From Parietaria judaica (Eukaryota > Streptophyta > Magnoliopsida > Rosales > Urticaceae): a DNA stretch of 64,000 nt. A program made the position numbers and the translations under genes. Under the pieces are notes generated by a model. The model had not been told where the DNA came from. It saw only the letters and a list, made by a program, of their open reading frames with translations, and did not search any database. Below, one piece after another: positions 1-18,152 of the stretch. The DNA lies in the NCBI GenBank assembly GCA_954871525.1, contig OX940865.1:10306606-10370605 (forward strand), read 5' to 3'. The first letter of the stretch is position 1. Every line of letters starts with the position of its first letter.

Positions 1-49
1 GCGAAGAACTAAAGTAGATGGTACAATTAGAGCTGCATCCGGCGACGTC

Positions 50-110
50 GCGACTCGTCGCGAGCAAAATCGCGAGTTCCCTCGTCGCGACGGGTCGCGA
101 CTGCCTGCAC
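50..110. repeat. Left subterminal GTCGCGA repeat cluster of the hAT element
   Basis: Several copies of the palindrome-like words GTCGCGAC and TCGCGA lie within about 80 bp of the left end of the hAT element. The matching cluster is at 2818-2900. Clustered short subterminal repeats at both ends are where hAT transposases typically bind; that role here is inferred. Confidence 0.75.
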
Positions 111-622
111 CGTGAGAAATTGTGAATCCTCGGGAAGTTTGGTAGTTAGTTTGCGGCATATGTACCTCGATTTTTCTAATGTTTAACTTGGTTAGTTTTT
201 ACCCGAATTTAATTATCAAACTTTATCAATTATTTCAAAACTATATTTAAATATGTTTATTATTTATAAGTATTATTTGTAATTAATTTAATTAACCATT
301 AATATTTAAATATGTTATAATTATTATTTTGTAACATATTAATAAGTTTGATTTATATGTTAGTTTTTAATTTGTAACGTATGTTAATAAATATTAATTT
401 GTAACATTATTAATAATTTGAACAAATTTAATCAACAAATAAATAAATAAATACGATAAGACGAGATATTTAAAAAAAAGTTGTATTATTCATTGTGAAT
501 ATTACAATAAGGTGGGAGAGAGCTATAAATATTCAGTGTAAATATTACAAGATGCCTCACTAAAACCTCTCTTGTAAAACTCTCCGTAGGGACATAAAAC
601 CAAGAGAGGAAAGAGCACATCA

Positions 623-2435
623 TTACTCGGGGAACATTGCGTTGAATCTTTCCGTCATTAGCTCCAGTTCGCTTGGTTCGGAGCGTTCGGCAATCACGGG
701 GGGCTGGAACAACAAATCATTCAACACCACTATTTGCTAGGGGTGCAAATAATACCCGGAAACCGGGTAATTATCCGGAACCGAATAGGTATCCGGATTT
801 AAAAACCGGAACCGGAACCGGATCCGGATTCCGGTTCCGGGTACCCGTATCCGGATTCAAAACCGGATACGGGTACCGGGTATTAAAAATAAAAAAACCG
901 GGTACCCGGTACCCGGTTTTACTACCCGATTTTTTTTTATTTTTATGATATTTTAAATTTTTAGGGTTTGTGCTTGGCCCTTTTTACTCCGTGTAATTAA
1001 CCTTTTGTGACTTAGTCTCCCCCCTCCATCTCTGCCTCTCGGGGTTCTCGAGACTATGTTTTTTTTTTCTTTTCTTTTTTGCGCGGTATTATGTTATGCT
1101 TGATGCGCGGGACTATGTTTTATTTATGCTTGATGCGCGAGACAATTTTTTATGCATTTTGGACTTTTTTTTTATGCTCGATGCGTTGGATTATTTTTTT
1201 ATGCAATTTTTTTAAGATGAATGTATGTTTTGTTTTTTAAATAATATATATTTTTTTTTAAAACGGGTACCGGGTAAAAACCGGGTACCCGGATCCGGTT
1301 CCCAAAACCGGATACCGGGTACCCGGATCCGGTTCCCAAAACCGGATACCGGGTATCGGTACCGGGTATCGAAATATAGATACCCGGAAACCGGGTACCC
1401 GGATTTCGGATACCGGTTCCGGGTATCAATTTTTGGATACCCGGATTCCGGTTCCGGGTACCGGGTACCTCAAAAAAACCGGGTACCCTACCCGGTTGCA
1501 CCCCTGCTATTTGCTCGATGTGTGTGCTAGTGGTTGACGCCCGCCGGTCGTTGATGAGATACTGAGCTGTGCTGAAAACGCTCTCCGAATCAACGCTGGA
1601 TATGGGGATGGACAATATATCCCTCACCATTCTCGCCAATATCGGAAATCTGTCCTTTGATTCTTCCACCACTTGATGACGTCGAACTCGTCGGATTCTT
1701 CGTCGAATAGCAGGCCATAGTAGCGTTTCAATTCTGCCGGTTGGCCTTCCGTGTCGCCCGCCAACGGCGTAGTGGATTCCCCGCGATGTAGCTGTTGCTT
1801 GGGTCTCCGGCTGAAGTCTAGTCCCGTATTGGTTGGGCTTGCCATCACTGCCCTTTGCTCTTCCTGTGCGTTGAACTGTGGTGGGAACCGTTTGTCGTAT
1901 TCACTGTACAATTCATAAAAAGCTTTATTAACAACACTAACATAATTATGATAATCCGCCCCTATGTTTTCTCCGATCGCTATCATCATTGACCCATACG
2001 CATCCGAAAGACGAGGGTCTAGAATAGCACCGAAGCAAAACGAAAACGGGGGTGGATCCCAATAAGACTTGAATTTCGAAACCATAGACTCAATAAGCAG
2101 AGAAATAATAGGGTCATTTTTGAATTCTTTGAGAGCACACGAAATTTGGTAAAGACCCGAAAGACCATGATTCAAAGACGTACCGCATCCACCATTGATG
2201 CAGGCACACGCTCCGGATCAGCGTCGTGCGCGCCCATCGCCCGGACTAGACTAGGTCTTAGAGACCGTTGGGTATCATCGGGATAATTTGGATTTGCTTG
2301 GGAGGGAAATATTTCTCCAGGTAGCATAACGGGAATATAGCCCTCGGGCGTAGGTTGATCTGTTTCCGCCCGAATAAATAGGGGTTGCTGATCCCTAGCC
2401 CTTCGACCTCCGGAACCACCGCTTCTTCGAGACAT
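623..2435 (-). pseudogene. hAT transposase remnant (deleted, frameshifted, interrupted)
   Basis: Reading leftward, an 87-residue Ser/Gly/Arg-rich N-terminus (2435-2172) runs directly into a hAT-like RNase-H-fold middle region in another frame (2175-1624, with the acidic LLFDEESDEFDVIKWW stretch). This is followed, after another frameshift near 1660, by the C-terminal dimerisation domain (FPILARMVRDILSIPIS, then the SVDSESVFS motif). The BED zinc finger and most of the catalytic core expected between the first two pieces are missing. At 1506 the frame runs into the nested element. Beyond it the reading frame resumes at 729 and runs about 36 more codons to a TAA at 623-625. It cannot make active transposase. 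Confidence 0.88.
738..1506. mobile_element. Nested hAT MITE with ACCGG/GGGTA repeat arms
   Basis: A 769-bp element sits inside the transposase remnant. The ends are TAGGGGTGCAA and TTGCACCCCTG, inverted repeats matching 10 of 11 bases. An exact 8-bp target duplication CTATTTGC lies at 730-737 and 1507-1514. Both arms (about 745-930 and 1260-1500) consist of degenerate short units built from ACCGG, GGATCC and GGGTACCC, oriented so the arms can pair. The centre is T-rich with no coding capacity. The open frames crossing the arms are by-products of the repeats. It is a non-autonomous hAT insertion; a second family member lies at 31228-31681. Confidence 0.93.
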
Positions 2436-2817
2436 TATGGGAAATTTGAGAACTTGAGAGCTTTAGAGAGAAAAAACTTAGAGAGTTGAGAGAATTTGAG
2501 AGAGAGTTGGAAGATTGTTTATGATGAAATGAGGGTGGGAGGGGTGGTATTTATAGGATTTGAGGAGAGTGTTGGTGGGTGAATAATTATTGAGGTGAGT
2601 GAAGTGGGTGAATAAAGTTGGGGGAAAAATATTGAAATTTGAAATTTTTGGGTTGGAGTAAAGTGGGTAAAAATTGTGGTTGGGTAATTAATTTTGGGTA
2701 AAAAGTAGATAAAATTCGGTTGAAAAGTGGGAATTAATGCCACAAAATAGCACACCACGCGGATCGCTGACGTGGCGCGTTGTGGGCCGTCGATCGTCTT
2801 ACGCGGATCAGCCTCTC

Positions 2818-2905
2818 CCACGTCGCGACCAGTCGCGACTTTCACCACAGAATCGCGACGAGTCGCGACGACCCCAAACACGCCGCGACGAGTCGCGATG
2901 CGTGC
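2818..2905. repeat. Right subterminal GTCGCGA repeat cluster of the hAT element
   Basis: At least five TCGCGAC/GTCGCGA words occur in this stretch, several as paired palindromes (GTCGCGACCAGTCGCGAC-like). They mirror the cluster at 50-110, so the two ends of the element carry the same repeat type. Probable transposase-binding sites by analogy with other hAT elements. Confidence 0.75.
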
Positions 2906-2938
2906 TTTTTCGTCGTGACTCGCAGCTCTAGGTACAAT

Positions 2939-3399
2939 GAACGCAAATTTCTTTTTATATTATAACAAAAAATTAAGAAATTGATACAAAATGTCCCTTA
3001 AACTCTGTTGGCTATTTCACCCTTGCTCCTTAAACCCTAGTATCCAACAAAAATGTCTCTTATTTTTCAAGAAAATAACACGTTGTCCTTTTAATGTTAA
3101 AAGATACTGAAAATGTTAACCTAATTATGTGTGAAGCCATTTTTCCAAAACTGCAACTTTATCATTTCCTCACATGCATAATAAATACGAATAGATTCGC
3201 ATTTCGATCATTTTATGACCCACAAGGATAATTGTTATATATTTTTTTAAAGACTCAATTTCCGACCAATTTATAAGTTCAAGGGAGAAATCACACCAGC
3301 ATGCAAAAATTCAAGGGCATTTCTGCTAAATTACTGTAAATAATTATAGAGAGGAAAACATGTGCTCTTGAATTAAATAAAAATAAATAAATAAATAAT
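2939..3399. other. AT-rich intergenic sequence upstream of the kinase gene
   Basis: No gene, repeat or element boundary was recognised here. The right part presumably includes the promoter of the kinase gene, but no convincing TATA box could be singled out. Confidence 0.5.
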
Positions 3400-3583
3400 A
3401 GAGAAGAAAATAGAAGGCAACGCTTTCTATTCGATCCCTTTGAAGCTTCCAAAGCCTCTCGGGGACGACGAGGCTCCACTGCACAGAGCCAGAAAGACTC
3501 GCCCATCAGATTCACACAGCGATCTCTCACTCTAATTCGCATAAATCCAGTTTCGCATTACATTGGAACCACACTCATGACAG
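3400..3583 (+). other. Probable 5' UTR exon of the MAP4K-like gene
   Basis: A stretch less AT-rich than its surroundings ends in a good splice donor (GACAG followed by GTGAGT, intron from 3584). A plausible acceptor (GCTTCAG) ends at 3999, so a 5' UTR intron of about 416 bp would precede the start codon at 4153. The left border is only a guess from base composition. cDNA would settle it. Confidence 0.45.
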
Positions 3584-4152
3584 GTGAGTTTTGAATCTCA
3601 ATACATATATGTTTATATGTGTATATATATATATATATGTTTATGCAGTTGTTTCGGTCTCTTAAGATTCGTGAAAAATTCTCGGACAACCCTTGTTTGA
3701 ATCGGTTTGTTGCTGTTTCACTGTCGTGTTTTCGCATTTGGGATGTCTTTTGAGGCAAATTTCTTTCTGTTTGGCTGTCAATTCAACGATGCCCACTTTC
3801 ACCTAACAAGGATTTATTGATAAACAAGACTCAAAATGCTTTGCTTTGCTTGGATTAGAATCTCTGTTCCAAGATTTTATTGCTTTCAATTTCGTGGATT
3901 TGGTGCTGCAATCTTCGTTTGCTTGTAAATTGTTGTTGCGAAACAAAACCCGAAGCGTAATGGCTCTGTTTTTGTGTTCTTATAATAATGCTGCTTCAGA
4001 TTCGGGGTTTGGATCGAATCACGGGACGTGCGGAGATCCTGTTTGGATTCTATGAATGTCTGGCTGTGAATGGGAAGTGAAATTTCGGTTTCTTAGCTGT
4101 TGTACGCGCTGTGCGGCTCCGTTTTGATAGCGGCGGTGGTGTTTTGTGCTGA

Positions 4153-12403
<8,251 letters not shown>

Positions 12404-13959
12404 AAGAGCATTAAACACTTATCTTCTTCATATAGTGTGTGATTCTCGTTTGTGCATTTTTTTAATGTATTTTCAATTATTGTACATAACATTATAAGAA
12501 ATTGTGTAGGTCTTTTCTGATTGATTTTTATAATTATTATTATTCTTTGTGTCGCAATTTTCCATCTTAGGAGTATTTTTGGTTTTAAGGTGGCAAGTGT
12601 TGATTTTTATAATCAGGGGGTTTATGTTTTATGTAACATTTTTGTCATTGTAATTCTACAAATTACCATTAGTTCTTTGGTGATGCTGTTTTTTTTTGCA
12701 AGTGAACTTACATTTGATACTCTCCAATTTCAATTTTGGGTTTTTTTTTTTCAGCTAAAAAGCGGATCCGGTTTTGAACATTCCGGGTTTTGGGTTAAAC
12801 TGTCTCTTGATTTAGGCTTTGACTATTTCGGGTTGCGGTTTGGCAAAATCTGGTTTTGCACCCGCTTTTAACCGTGTAGTGATTTAGTTCCAATGTTCCA
12901 TATTGATTAAAAATGTTGAATCTTAGCGAAAAGAAGTGTTAAAACTTAAAGACATACTCATAAAACATAAATATAAATTTTGGTTTCACAAACACCATAA
13001 CACTTGGGAATTAGACAACAAACATTACACTTATATTGAGTTCCAATGAGTCCCCGTCTCAAGAACCCTAACAACCTCGACAAAGAAAGCAACGGTGCGT
13101 CGATTCCGCCTCGATCCTAAACCGCCGCAAATGCCATGATTCGTGCAGCCGAAAACACACAGACGACAAACAAACATGAACTGAGTAAAAAGAATGAGGA
13201 ATTCAGTCAAAACCTCAACAAGAATGATCCAGAAAGACAGGAAAATACCGGAGAAGAGGTGCCTCAGTCGCCTAAGAGAGATCGACGGTAGAAAGGCAAA
13301 CGACGATGGCAGAAAGAAAGGCGAGGGTGAGGCCGACGACGTGCTCACGAGCGGTGGAAGTGTAATACTGTAATTAGTAACCTAATTTGTATTATACAAC
13401 CCATCATTTAAAAAGGAACAGCTCCTGGTAAGAACACTAAAGCCGCGGCTTTCCTATCAAAAGTAGAGAAAATTATATGTTTAAACGACGAATAAAAAAC
13501 CTGCCGGAGATCAAATAACTAGCCGGGGCTAAAGATTTACTAGCCACAGCTGAACTAACATACTAAACAACGACATTTAAATGAGGGACAAATCATCTGA
13601 CATTTATACATGACTTAGCCGTGCGGCTTATGATACTCAAGCCGTGACAAACATGTTTCTTGGTCGTTTATACCTAATAAGTATACACGACAGATAATCC
13701 GTCTCTTATCTAAACTCCGTTGTCTAATCAACTATATGTGCTAAATCCGTCACACGTAGACTCTATGTGCTAAAAAAGGAGATGCGAGGGAGTTTTTTTT
13801 TTTTTTATATAAATAATAAATCCAGGCGAAGACTTGGACTTGGGCCGGCGAGTAGGGTCGGCCGGGCCCTCCCATTAAACCCGATATGATTTTGTAGTTG
13901 TATATATGCATTGAAACTAGTTATATTTCAGTCACAGTGCTTTAGTTATATATATTTTG
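12404..13959. other. 3' flank of the kinase gene and intergenic sequence
   Basis: The left part holds the kinase 3' UTR. A segment at 12750-12870 is rich in GGTTTTGG-like words and ends in GGTTTTGCACCCGC, faintly resembling the small hAT family, but no target duplication was found. A 105-codon minus-strand open frame (13031-13348) encodes a hydrophobic peptide that matches no family I know; its reality is doubtful. The rest shows nothing recognisable. Confidence 0.4.
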
Positions 13960-15250
13960 TACTTGTAAGTTGAAACTTGAAACTAGTTATATTTCAGATA
14001 TTATACTGCATATCATATGTATTACAGTAAGTGCTTTAGTTCGATTCTTTTTGTCTCCTTTTCGTTCTTTTATATTCCTCTGAAGTAGACTCTTCAAAGG
14101 ATATATATAATTATATATATTATATATATTGACTGATGAAATTAGGTGGGTAACTTAGAATAATATAGGATGGTGGATAATGCACGTGCATGCTATTTAT
14201 AAATTCATGAAAGCTAGGAGGAGGTTTGACTTTGACCAATCCATGCATGAAATTTCAAACTCTACATTTATCTTATCCCCACGAGATCTGATTGCCAAAA
14301 AAAAAAAAGGTTACAAATCATGATACTCACTTCACATGTATCAACAAATATGATATACCAATAAGCAAAACGACAAGAGCATTGCATTCATTATTCTAAT
14401 ATTGATTATCTATTCGAAAAAGCAATCGTATTCGTTGCTTTTATATTTTGATTACGGTTTAAGTAATTACTCGACGAGTTATCGTTTATTTTTATAATTA
14501 ATATACATAAAACTCATTGATATATCTGTCGATAATTAGTATCAATAACAATATATTAAAATTTATTATTTATTTATTAATAAATTTGTTATCGAACGAT
14601 AAATCAGTGTCTCAGCGATAACCGTTGATCGATAAACCTGCAAAAACATAACTAATAAACACTGAGATTTTGATTGTGTTTACAGCTCTGCGTGAAATGT
14701 TGTCGGTTGATTTTCTAATAAGTTATTCAACTAGAAAGGACAAACCTGATTAATTAAAATAGATTGTGATGTAAAATCTGAAGACAAGAGACATCAACTC
14801 AATTTGATCTTTGAAAAAAGAGACTTATTTATTTGTTTAGTCTTTTGACACGACAAGAAAGCTACATAATAAGTTAGATCACCATAATAATTAATGGTTT
14901 TTAGTCATTGATTAAAGATTTTTGTGGATTTGATATCGAAGAAAGTAAAGCTAGAGGGCTTAAAAAATCAAATTAAGAAATATGGTCGTGTGACTTGTGA
15001 GGTTGAAAAATAAAATAATTCTCTAAATAAAAAACAAGATAATTTTTCTCTAATTAGAAGTTAGAAATTAACATTTGGGCACAATATTGGACAACATTAT
15101 GATATTCAAAATAAGAAATTTGCTAACATATTTTTTTATTATTTATTTTCATAAACAATTAAAATACTCTTTCAAGCTCAAAGCATATTTTATTTCTTGT
15201 CTTAATAATGTATAGTCATTAAAATATCTAGACTCCTAGTAAATAAACTA
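13960..15250 (+). repeat. Duplicated segment, copy A
   Basis: This segment matches 22440-25400 in order over its whole length, with that second copy interrupted by later insertions. Shared landmarks are GATTCTTTTTGTCTCCTTTT, ATAATGCACGTGCAT, CTAGGAGGAG followed by TTTGACTTTGAC, CATGCATGA, GAGATCTG, a GCATTCATTATTCTAA word, GATTGTGTTTACAGCTCT and AAATCTGAAGACAAGAGA. Divergence is moderate. No protein-coding frame was found in either copy. Confidence 0.8.
14178..14205 (+). promoter_or_regulatory. Conserved G-box palindrome plus TATA-like box, copy A
   Basis: The palindrome ATGCACGTGCAT is followed within a few bases by CTATTTATAAAT. The same arrangement survives in copy B (near 22689-22715, CTATATATAAAT). 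G-boxes bind bZIP/bHLH factors. That this is a working promoter is inferred from conservation and spacing only. Confidence 0.4.
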
Positions 15251-15689
15251 TATTTTTGTTAGAGACTAAAAACTTTAGAGCATAATTTTAAGACTATCTT
15301 AAAATATTATGAATTGTCGAGAATCACTAGTGCAGAAAAGCCCAAAATGAAAAGATCAGAATGTGTAAAGAGTAGAGTGGAATGACCACCAAACCACTAT
15401 ACATTGAAACGTTTACTTTACTAAATGTATTTATGGAAATAATAGCTATAAATATATTTTTATTAATTGTAATTAGTGATCATGTATCAAGTTTAGTGAC
15501 TTGTAATTAGTGATCATATGCCATCATCAACTTGTCTAATGGGTTCAGTACTTGATCGTCAAGTACCTCGTTCACTGGGTAACTGGTAGCCAAGTACTAC
15601 TACGACGACGCGCACCAGTTCGACTTGTATCAAGTTGACATGCAGCTGGTCGAAGTATGTCAGTTCGACCGAATCTTGGTCAACCTGTT
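15251..15689. other. AT-rich spacer with CAGTTCGAC/CTGGTCGA words
   Basis: No gene is seen. The right part (15540-15690) is rich in GTTCGAC, CTGGTCGA and TCAAGT words similar to those at 16800-17070, and probably belongs to the same decayed Copia element. Confidence 0.4.
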
Positions 15690-16534
15690 CGCTGCCACTC
15701 AAGTCCACCACATGCTCGGCAACCATAAGCTACGGGCTCGTCATCATCGAATCTCACTAGATTCGCTTCTTTGTTGCGATTTTTAGTAGGACACTTATTT
15801 AAGTAGTGTACTTTTGACAACTGTAGCGCTTCACTGTGCGCTTGTCATTGCATGTGATACCGTCTTGGCGGGGAGTGTTACTGCCTCGAGTCGCGACCAC
15901 GTCCTCGACCTTTGCCACGTCCACGACTCACATTGCCGTATCCGCTGCGACTCGACGATCTAGAACTTCGACTTGACTGTCTGTTACGGCCTCCCAAACT
16001 CATTGTTCTTGAAGATTCACTCTCATCTTCAACGCTCACACTGAGTAGTTGATCTTCGTGAGCGTTAGATAAATTAGTGTTACATTCTTTTCCTTCTGTT
16101 TCTTTGTGGTTATCATCTCTTCTGCGACAACCTTCCTGGGTGACGACGGTGAAGACATGTACTATGACACTTGGTACTTTGGTACCCAATGTAGGTTCCT
16201 AAACTAGATCTTTAAATCAAAGCACACGCAAGAACACATTTTGTGTTCTATCCTTTCGAACTTCGACTTCATCGTACGTTAAATCCTCCCAAACTCATTG
16301 CGCTTGAAAATTCACTCTCATCTTCAACGATCACAATGAGAAGTTGATCTTCGTGAGCGTCTAGATAAATCAGCATGACGTTCTTTTTCTTCAGTTTTTT
16401 TTTATTTATGGTTGTCATCTCTTCTGCGACAACCTTCCTGGGTGACGACACTGAAGACATGTACTATGGCACTTGGTACTTTGGTACCGTTGGTTCCTAA
16501 ACTGAATCTTTAAACCAACGCAAACACAAGAACA
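15690..16534 (-). pseudogene. Copia gag remnant with an internal duplication
   Basis: On the minus strand a gag C-terminal region can be read: AHEDQLLSVSVEDESESSRT, then MSLGGRN and an Arg/Gly run (RGRGKGRGRGRDS). In a shifted frame follow a damaged zinc-knuckle (YSCQKY), CPTKNRNKEANLVRFDDDEP and then decay. This order (RG-rich linker, CCHC knuckle, acidic tail) is typical of Copia gag. The part at 15960-16238 is repeated at 16258-16534. Stops and frameshifts make it non-functional. Confidence 0.65.
15960..16534. repeat. Imperfect tandem duplication of about 280-295 bp
   Basis: Units 15960-16238 and 16258-16534 share long words, for example CTTCTGCGACAACCTTCCTG, GACGAC followed by GTGAAGACATGTACTATG, CACTTGGTACTTTGGTACC and a terminal CAAGAACACA. 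They differ by scattered substitutions and small gaps, so the duplication is old. Confidence 0.85.
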
Positions 16535-17372
16535 CAATAGTAAAAGAGAATCTGTTTTGAGGAGAATACTCTATGTATTTTATAATGTCGCAAGTTACAA
16601 AGAAGAGAGAAAAATAAGGTTTTACAAAGATCTATATTTATACTACTAAATAAGCTAGAATTCTACTCCCTACAGTTAAGGAATTACACTGATTCATATG
16701 TAAATCAGAAGAGGCGACGTTGATATTTTCACTCAATCATTCCCACAAATCTCGCTGCCTTCTTCATTTGAGTCAGTTCATTGATACTTACCAACTCCTT
16801 TGTTCGCTCCAACCAAGTCGACTTCGTTTTTGGTTGACATGCTTGCTCGTCATGTCTTAGTCGACCATTTGGTCCTGGTCGAAACTTAAGTCCTGGTCGT
16901 TAGAATCAACACGCTGGTTCTTGATGACTAGGATGTCTGGTTCCTAGTCGGCGTGACCAGGTGATCAACCTATCTACGACTACGCTGTGCGCGACCAGGT
17001 CATCGTGACCTGGTAGGTTGGGTCTTGCCTTCCTGGTCACTCCTTCGCTCAACGAGCTGAACCAGGTCGAATTCAACCTCATACATCTCTCTGATGGCGT
17101 GCTGTGATTTTGATAGATTGTTTATGGATGTTTGAATAAAATTTGAATTAATTTTGTAGTTTTCAATTATCTAATTGTAATTTATTTGTCATGAAAATTT
17201 TGTTTCTCACATGCTTGAAAATGCAATGGTAAAAGATGATGAGGTGTTGGGCATTGTAAATTAAAAGAAAAAAAATAAACGATCAAAATACCTAAAGTCT
17301 TATAATTTAGAGTGGGAATAGGCAAGTTTTGTTGTTGTTGAATGTTGATGGTGAAAATACTTCTTGTTAAAA
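16535..17372 (-). other. Probable leader/LTR remnant of the decayed Copia element
   Basis: Upstream of the gag remnant on the minus strand there is a TATA-like AGTATAAATATAG (near 16637-16649) and a pyrimidine-rich stretch, as in an LTR. At 16800-17070 many ACCAGGTCG/CTGGTCG words occur. The part at 17150-17330 resembles 60025-60130. No intact boundary was found. Confidence 0.4.
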
Positions 17373-17386
17373 GTGTATCAAAATTA

Positions 17387-17660
17387 TTTCATCCATTCTA
17401 AATAACTGTGAATAGTAGGATCTGGGAGTCGATGAGAAACGAATGTAGCGGAGGACGCTGAAGAGGCGGGTGACGAAGGCCAGGATGTAGACGAGGCAGA
17501 GGATCGAGACTCGGATCAGGAGCTCCTGCTGCTTCGTCTTCAGCTTCAGCGTCTTCAGCGAGAAGCCTCCGAGCAGATCCGGAGCCTTGCCGGAGCTAGG
17601 GCTCGCCGCGGAGCCCGATTTGGCCGCGCCTTTGACCGGCTCGGGCTTCGAAATCGCCAT
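17387..17660 (-). pseudogene. STT3 (oligosaccharyltransferase catalytic subunit) N-terminal fragment
   Basis: On the minus strand an ATG at 17660 opens a Pro/Ala/Ser-rich start, then SPSSGKAPDLLGGFSLKTLK, LKTKQQELLIRVSIL and a first membrane segment ending RLFSVLRY. This is the conserved N-terminus of eukaryotic STT3, the ER enzyme that transfers glycans to Asn. After RY the family sequence is lost or frameshifted, and the homology stops at the LINE target duplication (17373-17386). Only about 70 of more than 700 codons remain, so it is a fragment carried by the LINE insertion, not a gene. Confidence 0.8.
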
Positions 17661-18152
17661 GATTGGAAGGACGAGGAATCAGATCAGCGAGAATCGGAAT
17701 GCTTGAGTGTGATCTTGGATTGCGAGATCGATTACGCGAGTGGATCTTCCATGGAAGCTCTGAGAGAAGCTTGTGTTGAGTTTGTGCTGAATTGGCTCAA
17801 GCATTGATTCAAAGCTTGTGGGAAATTCTGTGTGGACCAAGTGTTCGATAAAATGCCGGACTTAAAGTTCGTAATCCGAATCTGTCTTTCGGCTTGCTTC
17901 TGCGCCCAAATCAGATTGTTAGGGTTTTAAGTCCCGCAGTATTGCTTCATTGGTGCTCATGAAGCTCCAAGTGAGAATGATTAACTTTACTGAGACCTTG
18001 CTCCGACTTGGTCTCTACCGGTTCATCGGTGTGAATCCTTGTGATTCTTTGTCTTTGTGCTACTCTGGAATCTCTTCTAGTGGTAGGGTTGGTTTTTTGG
18101 GCTTATGCCCAGTGATATCGGCGGCACGCCAAGGGCGGGCCGGCCGGGAGCA

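Larger units (their letters stand above)
28..2930 (-). mobile_element. hAT DNA transposon, internally deleted, with 8-bp target duplication
   Basis: The element starts TAGAGCTGC and ends GCAGCTCTA, a perfect 9-bp terminal inverted repeat. It is flanked by an exact 8-bp direct repeat GGTACAAT (20-27 and 2931-2938), the duplication size of hAT elements. Minus-strand coding remnants inside (623-2435) carry hAT transposase domains, which confirms the class. Without the nested element at 738-1506 and its 8-bp duplication it would be about 2.1 kb. It is non-autonomous: the coding region lacks the zinc-finger and most of the catalytic core and has frameshifts. Both ends carry clustered TCGCGAC/GTCGCGA motifs. 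Confidence 0.93.

Noticed and set aside
673..1672. PGTRNR/GTGTGSGF-type peptides as repeat proteins
   Set aside because: They are translations of the ACCGG/GGGTA units of the nested MITE. Matching frames exist on both strands.
13031..13348. Hydrophobic 105-codon minus-strand frame as a gene
   Set aside because: No recognisable family, no clear promoter or splice structure, and a competing frame over the same bases.
17367..17660. STT3 as a functional small gene
   Set aside because: Only the N-terminal exon is present. Homology ends at the LINE target duplication, and none of the catalytic region is found on the minus strand further left.
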